A stretch of 64,000 bases of DNA from Vallitalea maricola (GTDB lineage: Bacteria > Bacillota > Clostridia > Lachnospirales > Vallitaleaceae). Under the pieces are notes generated by a model. The model was not told the origin of the DNA. It searched no databases and worked only from the letters and a program-made list of their open reading frames with translations. Positions 9,743 to 19,097 of the stretch are shown here, in pieces. Each line of letters begins with the position of its first letter. Positions within the stretch are counted from its first letter, which is position 1. Location of the stretch: assembly GCF_036985595.1 (NCBI RefSeq), contig NZ_BTPU01000013.1:1-64000 (forward strand), written 5' to 3'. Position numbers and translations under genes: made by a program.

Positions 9743-10183
9743 TTTCCCCCTCCTTTATTATAACTTAGAGTAAAGTTTCACACTAATATTTTTGATTAAT
9801 ACTTTCTTATATCAAGGGGTACAAATTTTTCAAAAATAAATGGCCCCTCAATCTCTTATCTCACTAAAATAAATGGGAGGCAGGATGCTATTGTGGATTT
9901 AAGCATAACATATTTTATTATTATAATCAATACTTGCTCCAATTACCCAATATGATAAATCCAATTGTGAATTACTACCTTTATCACATCCTCAAGAGTT
10001 TTTCAAGTGCTTTACGCCTATTGCAACTTAAAGCCATGTATGTACATCTTCTCGTTCAGATTCTTCATATTCATGTATTTTTTGAGGTGGAAAATATATA
10101 TTAACCAATTATTATTAAAAATTGGGAATTGTCCAAATTATTTTCGTCACCAAAAGTTTTGATATATTCTTTTAACATACAAA
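9743..10183. other. Intergenic region without a recognisable gene
   Basis: About 440 bases between the vWA gene and the ROK regulator. A weak inverted repeat (CCAATT at 10105-10110 with AATTGG at 10120-10125) might serve as the end of the AAA/vWA operon. The 11-base stretch AAAATAAATGG occurs twice, near 9834 and 9865. Short minus-strand frames near 9900-10080 are broken by stops and match nothing I know. Confidence 0.4.
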
Positions 10184-12115
10184 CTAATTATTAAAAATAG
10201 ACTGCATATTTTTTCCTACTGCTTTTAGCAGTTCTTGTGGCAGTTTTTCTACTTGTTCACCAATCATTACTCCACGTGATTGTTTGCAACCTTCATTCCA
10301 TACGAAATTAAAGATTTTTTCATTTGTTTTACTATTTTTACCTATTTGAAATGCATAGACTTGAACATTTTTAGATAATAATTCTTGTACAGCTTCTTTT
10401 GCTGATCCTGGAAAACTTGATGCACCATCAGTCATTTCAAAGACTATCTTTATTTGTTTCCCCTTTTTTAGTTCATTTTCCTGTATGGACGTTATTGCAT
10501 TGGATATTTCTCTAAGACAACTTGCATCATCTGTTGCTCCATATGTTGCATCTAGCTTTACGATTGAGCGAATTATGTCGCTTTTTTCTTTTTCCTTCAC
10601 ATTTTTATCATTAAACTCTTTAATATTATAATACTTACTACCAAAAAACCAGGTTTCGCTTAAGACTTCTACTTTTTGATTCAATTGTTCTGCATTGCTT
10701 TTCAAATATCGATTAAAATCATCTATTGACAGTAAGGTCACTGCCAAAGCTTTTCTTGCAGCCTCAATTTTTGAGGCATTCATTGATCCTGAATTGTCTA
10801 TCACAAAAGAAATTTCTATTCTTTTAGGTAATATATTGGTTTGGGACTCTAGTAAATATCTATTAAAAATTGGTAGATTTTTGTAGTTTCCCTTGTTCTC
10901 AGCTTCTATAAAATCTGGATAAGAGTTAATAAAACTATCCAAATCTAGTTTTCCCTTAATTTCACCATCCTTTTTTATACTTATTTCTTTTTTTGCATCT
11001 CCTATCAATTTTTTCCAGAATTGACGCATTTGTTCTCTTTCTGATTTCATTTTATTTGAATAAAATTGAAACAATTGTTGATCTGCTTGGCTAATCCCAT
11101 AAGGTACTAAATCTATCTCATTTTGTATCATATTTTGTGCACTCGTACTTATATCTAACATTTCTTCTAGAATCTTTTTCTCTTCTTCCTGAGTAGATTC
11201 TAATGAATCTGGTATCTCATCTACTTTTGATTGTTCAAAGGGGTTTTTACTTCCTTTGACTTGTTCTTTTTCCTGTCCTTTTGATTCATAGAATTCCATT
11301 TGATCAATTTCTTCCTTCCACAATTGCTCAAAAGTTGGAAAGATAAAAGAACGAATGAATGGATCTCTTTCTATAATTCCTTGACCATTATTTATCTGTC
11401 TAATTAATTGATAATGAATAAAGTCAAAAAAAGGCTGATTGAAAATTTTTCTATCAAAGGGATTTTTAATGCATTCTTCTATTTTAGGCTCTATCTTATA
11501 TAATTCAATAATTAAGAAACTGTTTGCAAAAGCTCTATGTTTAGGCATTTGAGAAATTGACTCCATGTTCTTACCTGTTTGTTTCATATATGAAATAATT
11601 TTTCCGAAATTTTCTTCATCTCTGTATATAGGGCACAATTGTAAAACTCTCAGAAATGATGTTAGCTTATCCAATAGATGTAACAAGTCAAGAATTTCTT
11701 TTATTACATAATTGGATATAATTTTAGGTTGATATGCGCTATCTTTTCCCAGTCCTTCTTTTTTTATCCTAGCTAGAATATAGCTTGTCATGCGATCAAT
11801 TTCTTTCTGCCAATCTTTTTTTCTATTGAGATATTTTCTAGTTTGTTGTTTCCAATCAGGATATAAGGCTAGCTCATAGTAGATATGCCACATAATTTGA
11901 TTGTCATCTAATTTTCTATCCAAAAAACTTTCCAAAGGCAAGTACAACACTCCTTTGGAAGGATCAAAAAGAAACCTTTGTAATTTTGAATCAGGAATAT
12001 ACATTAAACTAGAATCTCCTGTAAATGTGGCTAATGAGCGTTGTTCTTTTTGCAAAAATTCTTCGCATTGTTTTTTAGATTCTTCTACTAGAGTTTGTTC
12101 ATCAAAATTAAACAT
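10184..12115 (-). CDS. von Willebrand factor A (MIDAS) domain protein of an AAA/propeller/vWA operon
   Basis: A 643-residue protein. The first ~400 residues are mostly helical and charged with no recognised domain. A C-terminal vWA domain (about 430-643) has a full MIDAS metal site: DNSGSM with D440, S442 and S444, then the threonine of DATYGATDD, and the aspartate in FEMTDGASS. Such proteins work as metal-dependent adaptors for MoxR-type AAA+ ATPases. It is the last of three coupled genes: its AGGAGG overlaps the TAG stop of the propeller gene. The start at 12115 is chosen because AGGAGG lies 8 bases upstream; the in-frame GTG at 12124 overlaps that site. No signal peptide, so cytoplasmic. 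Confidence 0.82.
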   Translation of the reverse strand: MFNFDEQTLVEESKKQCEEFLQKEQRSLATFTGDSSLMYIPDSKLQRFLFDPSKGVLYLPLESFLDRKLDDNQIMWHIYYELALYPDWKQQTRKYLNRKKDWQKEIDRMTSYILARIKKEGLGKDSAYQPKIISNYVIKEILDLLHLLDKLTSFLRVLQLCPIYRDEENFGKIISYMKQTGKNMESISQMPKHRAFANSFLIIELYKIEPKIEECIKNPFDRKIFNQPFFDFIHYQLIRQINNGQGIIERDPFIRSFIFPTFEQLWKEEIDQMEFYESKGQEKEQVKGSKNPFEQSKVDEIPDSLESTQEEEKKILEEMLDISTSAQNMIQNEIDLVPYGISQADQQLFQFYSNKMKSEREQMRQFWKKLIGDAKKEISIKKDGEIKGKLDLDSFINSYPDFIEAENKGNYKNLPIFNRYLLESQTNILPKRIEISFVIDNSGSMNASKIEAARKALAVTLLSIDDFNRYLKSNAEQLNQKVEVLSETWFFGSKYYNIKEFNDKNVKEKEKSDIIRSIVKLDATYGATDDASCLREISNAITSIQENELKKGKQIKIVFEMTDGASSFPGSAKEAVQELLSKNVQVYAFQIGKNSKTNEKIFNFVWNEGCKQSRGVMIGEQVEKLPQELLKAVGKNMQSIFNN

Positions 12116-12127
12116 ATTCATCACCTC

Positions 12128-13363
12128 CTATTGATACAGTGGCAGATCCCACAAGTCTTTTGGTGTATCAATTCGGTCAATGTCTAACAGGTTTAATTTA
12201 CCTTCTACATCCATAATCAAATATTTTGAGATGTCTAATTTTAAGACATTTGTGAAAAAGATATCTTTTATTGTAGCTTTTTCATTTAGATACCACTTCC
12301 CAAAATTCTCTTCAAATAAGTATATAATTCCATCTTCACTTAAAACTACTGCTGTACCTTTTTTAGATTGAACGTCAAACAAATTACCTTTTAAATCATT
12401 AACCTCTGTTTTAATATTTTTTTCATCTCCATATAAAGAAAATATCTTAAGCTGCCCTTTGTTACCTATTACTATAACAGAATTCTTTTTACCATTTTCA
12501 TCCTCTAAACATCTAATTTGTCTTATTTCATCATCTAGAAAATCTTTTTTTTCTGTAATAGTAAGTTGTCCGTTCTCATATTTGATAAAATATAATTGCC
12601 CAATCTTCGTTCCAACTACAAAATAATCATCTTTAATTTTTTCCAACGCAGTCCAATTTTGAATAGTGCAATATATATCTTTATAAAAAACGAAATGATA
12701 TTCATCATTTTGTTTTATTATTTCACATAAGTTTAGTTTTTCATCTCCATTTTCTACTACAAATAAACCATTACTAATTACTAAGCATCTTCCAATTCCA
12801 TTAAAATCATAATCTGTTTGAATCTTTTTAACTTTAATCTGTCCGTTGACATCAGGTATTTGATCAAAATTATCACTGGAAAGTAGATAACATCCTCCTC
12901 TCACTCCACAAAGCAAAATTTCTTTATCATTTAATTTATACATAAATGAAATTGTCTCTTTTATTTCTTTAATAGGAGTACTCCACTCTACTTCAATTGG
13001 ATTACGATTAGAACCGCCTGTAATATCTATATAAAAAAACTGAGTTTTTCTATCTATACTACTAGTAACAAAAAGATTTTCATTAATTCTCAATGTCGTT
13101 TGTAAAAAACTATCAAAACTAAAAGCTCCCAATCGTTTTATAGGACTTATTTGTATTAAAGTTTTCTTAATAGTATTTGCATAAACTCGGTAATACGGAA
13201 TTAAGTCCGTCAATAATTCTTCCTCTACTTGCGAAAGTTTGTCAAGTTGTTCTTCGAAATCATCATCCAAAATTCCATTTGTTTGGCATTTATTCAGTTT
13301 TTCTCTTAAATCTTTAACTTGACTCTTAAAGTCCTTTCTGTCTACTGACAAATTTATTTTCAT
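12128..13363 (-). CDS. Beta-propeller-like protein, middle gene of the AAA/vWA operon
   Basis: A 411-residue protein. The first ~60 residues look coiled (DRKDFKSQVKDLREKLNKC, then LSQVEEELLTDLI). The rest alternates short beta-strands in repeats of about 40-50 residues, e.g. KILLC-, FVVGTKIGQLYFIKYENG, VIVIGNKGQLKIFSLYGD, AVVLSEDGIIYLFEENFG and LIMDVEGKLNLLDID. This pattern fits a WD40/PQQ-like propeller, although no classic WD dipeptides are seen, so the fold call is inference. It would be a scaffold or sensor joining the ATPase and the vWA protein. Its ATG overlaps the TGA of the ATPase gene (ATGA), and its GGAGG lies in the ATPase gene's last codons. Confidence 0.65.
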   Translation of the reverse strand: MKINLSVDRKDFKSQVKDLREKLNKCQTNGILDDDFEEQLDKLSQVEEELLTDLIPYYRVYANTIKKTLIQISPIKRLGAFSFDSFLQTTLRINENLFVTSSIDRKTQFFYIDITGGSNRNPIEVEWSTPIKEIKETISFMYKLNDKEILLCGVRGGCYLLSSDNFDQIPDVNGQIKVKKIQTDYDFNGIGRCLVISNGLFVVENGDEKLNLCEIIKQNDEYHFVFYKDIYCTIQNWTALEKIKDDYFVVGTKIGQLYFIKYENGQLTITEKKDFLDDEIRQIRCLEDENGKKNSVIVIGNKGQLKIFSLYGDEKNIKTEVNDLKGNLFDVQSKKGTAVVLSEDGIIYLFEENFGKWYLNEKATIKDIFFTNVLKLDISKYLIMDVEGKLNLLDIDRIDTPKDLWDLPLYQ

Positions 13364-15471
13364 TTTTGTCCTCCATTATCCTCTAAGTATTCAAGTAAAT
13401 CTTTTGAATGCTCTAAATGAGATAATTTTTGGTCTAGTTTTTGATATTTTTTTGCATCAATTAGCAATGAATCATCCATATACGCTTCAAAAGTTTCTTT
13501 TAATCCTTCTGGCATAATTTTTCTGGAAGTTCCTTTTCCAAATAACAGATGAACGACATCTAAATAACTTAAAGTATCTATTGATGGTCGAACATAGTGA
13601 TATGGACGAGTACGAATTTCTTCATATGTTGTAGTTGCTTCTCCTATTCCCTTTGTCTCAATCTTCCATCCTTCTGATATAGGAAAAAATCCAAAACGCA
13701 CCGCTTGTGATAGGATATAGTTTTGATCGTCAGGATAAGTAATTGAACTAATAAAACCATCCCACATAGCTTTACTCAAGTCTTTTTCTTCACCTTGATT
13801 CCAATTATCTAAAACATGTAAGATATTACGGATTGATAATACAGATTCTCTCAACTCTAGTTCATCCATTCCAGACTCTTTTTGAACTTCATTGTCTTTC
13901 CACTTACCCATAAAAACATTCTGAGTTACCCTACACAATTGAGAAAAGCGAAATAATTCTTCTAATGTCCTTTTAGAATCAGGAACGTGAATATTACCAT
14001 TTTTGTCAGCTAATCGTGCTATTATGACTCTAAAAAGTTCATTTTTTTCTGGGAACTCTTGATCTTCTAATGAACCAGTTATCATTTGGGGTATATAATT
14101 GTATTCAAGGGTTACAAAACGTGATTTAAAAGCTGGATTCAGCTCATTTGTTCCTTCATAATTAACCATTTGAGTTGACAAATTCCCTGTACCAATAAAT
14201 CCAAATCCAGGTTTAATTAAAACAGGACCAACTCCTGTAATGTAAGCTCTACTTCCCGCATGACGTTGCAAGATATCATTTAAAGCAATTAAGTTTTGCA
14301 TTGCAATTGTATTTAATTCATCTACGATTACAGGGCGACCTTCTTTTACTGCAATCAAAATTTCCCTTTCTATTTTTTTGATTTCAGTACCAAAAGCACT
14401 GTTGCTTGCTACTAATAAATCGGAAAAACTTTTCCATATTTGAATCTTAAGCTGCAACTGCTCTTCATCAGTCATCCTCTCTAGTCTTTCTTTGTGTTCA
14501 TCCATCCACTCATAAAAGTCTTCTATAATCATATTCAAATAATCTGAATAAGACCTTTGTGAAAAACTATTTTCGAGAGACAAAGTTTTCTCTACAAACA
14601 TATCTTCGTAAGTTAAATTATGTGAACCAGATATAAATAGTGGTTGTAAAGATTCTATTTCCTCTTTTTTTCCATTCATTAAAATATTTTTATAGTAAAG
14701 ATTTCTTTCTTCATTAAATTCTCTAAATTTTTGAATAGCGTCATCTTCTGTCACATTAGTATTTGTAGAAAACCAATCTTCCATTTTAACTTCTAATTCT
14801 CTTTGTATTTTATTTTGAACAGCAAAATCTATGGCTGCTTCAGTTGCTAATTGTGTTTTACCACTTCCTAAATGTCCAACAATATATACAGGGACACCTA
14901 AATTCAACGAATCTATTACCTTTTGTTTTGCTTCAGCTACATAAGGGACAGTTACCAAACGCTGTTGATGTTGGGTTTCTATATCGCATGTCAATTGGCG
15001 TTTATAATAAAATTCCCATGCTTCTGGTGAATTTTCTAGGATTTTCTCTAGCTCTTTTTGCAATTTTTCTATACAATCAACACGATATCTGGTAGCTGAA
15101 TTACTCCTATAATGACTGTAATTATTACTTTCGCTATTGACCCTCCTCTCCCAACGAAGAAAAAACTTTTCGTATTGGATTAAATTTTCAATTTCTTGTA
15201 TCTTTTCACCCTTGTTTACTGTTTCTTCTTCTACATAGGCTTTATATTTTTTGTAATAAATACTATTTCTTTTAGAATCAGGAGGAATTTTATGATTCCT
15301 TTCTTCAAATTTTCTAAAATGTTTAAAAAATAATCCTTGATCTTCTATTTTTTTGTTATTCTCATATTCTGATGATTTAAAGGCTCTTCCACGCAAATCA
15401 TCTTCATACCAACTTTGCATTTCTTCCATAGTAGGAATATAAGTTTGGTTAAGATTTTTTTGTTCTTTCAC
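13360..15471 (-). CDS. Large AAA+ ATPase (MoxR/AAA_5-like), first gene of the AAA/propeller/vWA operon
   Basis: A 703-residue ATPase. An N-terminal helical, charged region (1-180) is followed by Walker A GHLGSGKT (199-206), Walker B PVIVDE (380-385), sensor-1 GFIGTGN (424-430) and an arginine-finger-like NPAFKSRF (445-452). About 175 residues separate Walker A from Walker B, far more than in ordinary MoxR proteins; the insert contains SGSHNLTYEDMFV. The C-terminal ~240 residues would hold the lid. AAA+/vWA pairs act as chaperones, metal inserters or conflict (defence) systems. The start is a GTG with AAAGGAGG nine bases upstream. The target is unknown; there is no metabolic gene in the operon to suggest one. 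Confidence 0.83.
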   Translation of the reverse strand: MKEQKNLNQTYIPTMEEMQSWYEDDLRGRAFKSSEYENNKKIEDQGLFFKHFRKFEERNHKIPPDSKRNSIYYKKYKAYVEEETVNKGEKIQEIENLIQYEKFFLRWERRVNSESNNYSHYRSNSATRYRVDCIEKLQKELEKILENSPEAWEFYYKRQLTCDIETQHQQRLVTVPYVAEAKQKVIDSLNLGVPVYIVGHLGSGKTQLATEAAIDFAVQNKIQRELEVKMEDWFSTNTNVTEDDAIQKFREFNEERNLYYKNILMNGKKEEIESLQPLFISGSHNLTYEDMFVEKTLSLENSFSQRSYSDYLNMIIEDFYEWMDEHKERLERMTDEEQLQLKIQIWKSFSDLLVASNSAFGTEIKKIEREILIAVKEGRPVIVDELNTIAMQNLIALNDILQRHAGSRAYITGVGPVLIKPGFGFIGTGNLSTQMVNYEGTNELNPAFKSRFVTLEYNYIPQMITGSLEDQEFPEKNELFRVIIARLADKNGNIHVPDSKRTLEELFRFSQLCRVTQNVFMGKWKDNEVQKESGMDELELRESVLSIRNILHVLDNWNQGEEKDLSKAMWDGFISSITYPDDQNYILSQAVRFGFFPISEGWKIETKGIGEATTTYEEIRTRPYHYVRPSIDTLSYLDVVHLLFGKGTSRKIMPEGLKETFEAYMDDSLLIDAKKYQKLDQKLSHLEHSKDLLEYLEDNGGQK

Positions 15472-15550
15472 AGAAGTTTCCTCCTTTGTATGTTATTCTC
15501 TTATATTATCAATATATCAAGTCCAATATGTGTCATAAAGAACTATAAAT

Positions 15551-15580
15551 TAAAATCCCGATTTTAAATTCGGGATTTTA
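15551..15580 (-). terminator. Intrinsic terminator after oleate hydratase
   Basis: Perfect 11-bp stem TAAAATCCCGA/TCGGGATTTTA with an 8-base loop, 27 bases after the oleate hydratase stop. The U-rich arm supports termination. It separates this gene from the AAA operon promoter. Confidence 0.7.
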
Positions 15581-15606
15581 ATCAAATTATCTTATGCTAA
15601 ATGTAA

Positions 15607-17400
15607 TTAAAAAACTCCATATTCTTTCAATAACTCTTCAATCTCTGTTCCTGCTAATTGTTTTAAAATTTTACGTTTAGCCAATGGAGGTAAATCAAGT
15701 TTTGGTTTTTCTCCGTCTAATAACATTGTACCTGCACTCAATAAATAACGAATATCATATCTCGAAGCAAATACCTCAGGAACTCCTTTTTCAACTCCAG
15801 TTAAAACATATACTGCTTCCATAGCTGTACGTCCTGAGTATTCGATAGTAAATACTGTATCACGTCCTGGATCATCCAATGTTTCTGCAAATTGTCCAAG
15901 AAAAGCAAAGTTTACTGCATTCTTTGGTACAACATAAGGACGATCACCAAATTCACGAGGCATAAACATAGATGTGATAAAAGGCATCATAACAGGAATT
16001 GCAGTACAACTTTCGGCTAATTCTTCGATTTGATCTGTAGGAACACCTATATGATATAACCATTCTTTTGTGATTTCCTTACCAGTACAATCTCTCATAG
16101 GTTTTTTAATGTAGTCTCCAGGAACATCAGAAAACAAACCATATACCCAAACAGCAACATCTTTTTCTGGTTGTCCATAATATTGTTCTTGACGATTTAT
16201 TGTCCAACTCATCAACCATGAAGAGTCAAGAGCTGTAACGATACCGCCTGTTACAGTGCGTCCACCATATGGTGAACGTTTTGTTATCTTTTCAATATAC
16301 TTAGGAACACGTTCATCATGGCAAGTTACTGTACAAGATTCCCAATTAGATTTTTCTGTATCTGTACAGAATTTATCTGGATTTCCAAATTCCTTTGATT
16401 GAGATGCTATATTTCTCCACAACTTCCAGCATCCTTCTGGTTTCTTGTTAAATGGAGCAGGAGTATTGTCATCACCATAACCAGAACCTTCAGTCATAGA
16501 ACCATTAGTTATAAATACTAAGTCATGTTCTGTTAAGTCAATAGAAATATCTTTTCCATTTTTATCTGTTGCAACTATTTTCTTTGCAACTTTTTTATCC
16601 TCTGAAATTGAGAACTCAACGTTATCGACAGTGATTCCATATTCAAATTTAGCACCATGGTCTTCCAAATATTTAACCATAGGTTTTACAAATGAAGTGT
16701 ATTGATCATGTCTTGAAAACTGTAAAGCTGAAAGATCTGGTAAACCTCCAACATGGTGGATGAAACGATTCATATATAATTTCATCTCTAAAGCACTGTG
16801 CCAATTTTCAAATGCAAACATTGTTCTCCAATATGTCCAAAAATCAGTATTTAAAAGCTCTTCAGAAAAAATATCTTCAATAGACTTATCTTGAAGTTCT
16901 TCATCTTTCATGTTTACAAAAGCAGCTAATTCTTTTGCCAAGTCTTGCCCTAAATTAAATTTTCCATTGTCATAGCGTTCACCTTGATTTTTAGTAATAC
17001 GACAATTGCTAGAGTTTGGATCATCATAATTTGTATAATAAAAATGATCTAGCACAGTCATATTAGGATCTTCAGTAGATGGTAATGAACTAAATAAGCT
17101 CCATAGAACCTCAAAATGATGTCCCATTTCACGTCCTCCACGTGCTACATAACCCATATTCTGACGAACTTGACCATCTAATGATCCTCCAGGAATGTCT
17201 AATTGTTCCAAAAACGTAATCTTGCTACCATCCATATGAGCATCACGAATCAAAAAACAACCTGCTGCTAAAGCACCAATTCCTGTACCAATTAAATAAG
17301 CTTTTTTGTCTTCAATTCCTTTAGGCTTTCTTGCATTTACTAAAGAATGATAAGTTCCATTTGTAAGTGTTAATCTATCATCATGTGTTTTTAATTCCAT
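15607..17400 (-). CDS. ohyA: Oleate hydratase (myosin-cross-reactive antigen family)
   Basis: A 597-residue FAD-dependent fatty acid hydratase that adds water to the cis-9 double bond of oleate and related acids to give 10-hydroxy fatty acids, a known detoxification step in Gram-positive bacteria. Seen are the N-terminal Rossmann loop AYLIGTGIGALAAGCFLIRDA, the FAD segment LEQLDIPGGSLDG, the glycine-rich ARGGREMGHHFE and the C-terminal FLGQFAETLDDPGRDTVFTIEYS, all hallmarks of the family. Length is normal. It stands alone, bounded by terminators on both sides. The TetR gene upstream in the same direction is the likely regulator. AAGGAG precedes the ATG. Confidence 0.93.
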   Translation of the reverse strand: MELKTHDDRLTLTNGTYHSLVNARKPKGIEDKKAYLIGTGIGALAAGCFLIRDAHMDGSKITFLEQLDIPGGSLDGQVRQNMGYVARGGREMGHHFEVLWSLFSSLPSTEDPNMTVLDHFYYTNYDDPNSSNCRITKNQGERYDNGKFNLGQDLAKELAAFVNMKDEELQDKSIEDIFSEELLNTDFWTYWRTMFAFENWHSALEMKLYMNRFIHHVGGLPDLSALQFSRHDQYTSFVKPMVKYLEDHGAKFEYGITVDNVEFSISEDKKVAKKIVATDKNGKDISIDLTEHDLVFITNGSMTEGSGYGDDNTPAPFNKKPEGCWKLWRNIASQSKEFGNPDKFCTDTEKSNWESCTVTCHDERVPKYIEKITKRSPYGGRTVTGGIVTALDSSWLMSWTINRQEQYYGQPEKDVAVWVYGLFSDVPGDYIKKPMRDCTGKEITKEWLYHIGVPTDQIEELAESCTAIPVMMPFITSMFMPREFGDRPYVVPKNAVNFAFLGQFAETLDDPGRDTVFTIEYSGRTAMEAVYVLTGVEKGVPEVFASRYDIRYLLSAGTMLLDGEKPKLDLPPLAKRKILKQLAGTEIEELLKEYGVF

Positions 17401-17710
17401 TTTATCTCCTTCTTTCTTAATCTTTTAATAGCCTTCTAAATCCCAATTATTAATGAAGAGTTTTTTATGTTCACTCAATTAACGTACCTACACGGCGACG
17501 TAATAATCCCTCCTTTAACTTTGTGATTGCTTGTTAATTTATAAGATTTATTTATACTTATAATATCACTTATTTATGTCTTTTTCATTAGACAAATAAA
17601 CTGTGGTGTTGGAGATTCGAACACCACAGTTAATATGTCTAGTTAATTGTCCAATTTTTAGGCATTAAGATTAAAATATCTAATAAAAAAGTACTCGGAA
17701 ATTTTTTTTA
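17401..17710. other. Intergenic region between tetR and oleate hydratase
   Basis: Contains the terminator at 17599-17631 and the upstream region of oleate hydratase. Around 17450-17530 the sequence is mixed and offers no clear promoter boxes or operator palindrome. No gene seen. Confidence 0.4.
17599..17631 (-). terminator. Hairpin terminator after the TetR gene
   Basis: Perfect 12-bp stem AACTGTGGTGTT/AACACCACAGTT with a 9-base loop. On the minus strand it follows the TetR gene by about 80 bases, so tetR and oleate hydratase are probably separate transcripts. The T content after it is modest. Confidence 0.6.
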
Positions 17711-18280
17711 TCAGACATCCTTTAAACTAGCACTTCGCTTAAGGGATAGGGCAATGTTTCCATCAAAGAGCTGGCCGATACGTCTGATGATAGTACTAGG
17801 ATCATCCTTCATTCTGGAAGCAATCCAGCGCAGTACCATTTCAGTGAGGGCACACTGATAAAAGGAAGCAATTAGCTTTTTGTCTTCCAAAGAAGCTGAG
17901 ATACCATCATTTACTTTTTCAACATACCGGATCATGACAGTTCCTGATACATTGTATATGTAGTTCTCTAATTCTTCTCTCTGCATGGAATCATATACAT
18001 GATAAATAGCTATTCTGTTTTCTGAAGCAAACTTAGTAGCCACAAGAAAACCCTCCTCCCAAGAGAGTGTATCATTATATTCATCAATAGCCGTCTGAAG
18101 TTCTGTTTGGAATATCTCTGACAGAATTGCATATACATCTGTATAGTAATAATAAAAAGTATTTCTATTGACCCCACATGCTCTAACAATATCCTTAACT
18201 GTGATTTTGTTAAGTGGACGCTCATTCAGCATCTTGATGAATACATCGCGAATCATTTTTCTGGTATATTGCTGTGCCAA
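17711..18280 (-). CDS. TetR/AcrR-family transcriptional regulator
   Basis: A 189-residue TetR-type regulator. The helix-turn-helix occupies about residues 5-50 (KITVKDIVRACGVNRNTFYYYYTDVYAIL, a very typical recognition helix with NTFYYYY). The remainder is the variable helical ligand domain. It starts with TTG after GGAGGTG at a spacing of seven. Base use is a little unlike its neighbours: one 60-base line (17761-17820) has 27 G/C and another (18061-18120) has 21, against about a third in nearby genes, which may mean transfer together with oleate hydratase. A fatty-acid ligand is a guess from the neighbouring hydratase. Confidence 0.85.
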   Translation of the reverse strand: MAQQYTRKMIRDVFIKMLNERPLNKITVKDIVRACGVNRNTFYYYYTDVYAILSEIFQTELQTAIDEYNDTLSWEEGFLVATKFASENRIAIYHVYDSMQREELENYIYNVSGTVMIRYVEKVNDGISASLEDKKLIASFYQCALTEMVLRWIASRMKDDPSTIIRRIGQLFDGNIALSLKRSASLKDV

Positions 18281-18490
18281 GTCGCCACCTCCATAAAACT
18301 TTATCTGTGGTTAAAATTATACCATATGGTAAAAGTTATTTGCAAATATATCATCCTATGTTTTTACTACCTTCTTGTAAAATAGAATTATATTAATGAA
18401 GTCAGGATACAAAAAAGTAAAGAATTAATGTAAATACTAACTTCAGTATTAGCAGAATAGATGACAAGTAGGATTCTAGGATGCAAGTTA

Positions 18491-19087
18491 TTATGGTAAG
18501 CGGTTAAAAAGAAAACTGTTTATACAATCAATAGGATTAGTACAATCCATGATCTGAGACATAATGCACATTCCTTTTGCCCCAGTTTTTATTATATCAT
18601 TCTTTTTATCACTAGTTATACCACCTATTGCAAATACAGGTATAGATGAGAAATAACATATTTCTTGTAAAAATGATAAACCTCTTGGTGGAACCCCCTG
18701 TTTGCAATCCGTAGGAAATATGTGTCCAGCAATTATATATGAAGCACCTAACTCCCCAGCTTCTTTAGCTTCATCCAATGAATGAACTGAAGCACCTATA
18801 TTCGTAAATTGGCTTAGTCGGTTTTTATGTATCCTAAGAGCAGACATTGATAGATGAATGTTGGGAATACCTAGTTTCACAGCTGTTTCTATATTATTAT
18901 TGATTATGAACTTCACATTGCTTTTATTACATATATCTTTTATCTTCACAGCTAGACATTCATACTCAGATATATTCATATCCTTTTCCCTTAACATTAT
19001 TGCATAGGGTTTTCCTTCTGCTATCTTATTTATTCTCTCTATAAAATTATCTCTGCACAATTTTCTATTAGTTACACAAATAAGCAT
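18491..19087 (-). CDS. tenI: TenI-like thiazole tautomerase (ThiE superfamily)
   Basis: A 198-residue TIM-barrel protein of the ThiE/TenI family. IMLREKDM, GASVHSLDEAKEAGELGASYIIAGHIFPTD and CKQGVPPRGLSFLQEI match the TenI pattern (compare the known B. subtilis GHVFETDCKKG), whereas the ThiE substrate motif HLGQED is replaced by HLSMSA. It should therefore aromatise the thiazole tautomer made by ThiG rather than couple it to the pyrimidine. It is the last gene of the thiS-F-G-H operon. The start at 19087 is chosen because AGGAG lies 7 bases upstream; the ATG at 19105 lies before that site. ThiE cannot be wholly excluded. Confidence 0.82.
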   Translation of the reverse strand: MLICVTNRKLCRDNFIERINKIAEGKPYAIMLREKDMNISEYECLAVKIKDICNKSNVKFIINNNIETAVKLGIPNIHLSMSALRIHKNRLSQFTNIGASVHSLDEAKEAGELGASYIIAGHIFPTDCKQGVPPRGLSFLQEICYFSSIPVFAIGGITSDKKNDIIKTGAKGMCIMSQIMDCTNPIDCINSFLFNRLP

Positions 19088-19097
19088 AGTCTTTCTC

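Noticed and set aside
9743..10183. Remnant of a transposase or other decayed gene
   Set aside because: Short frames are interrupted and match no motif; there are no terminal inverted repeats.
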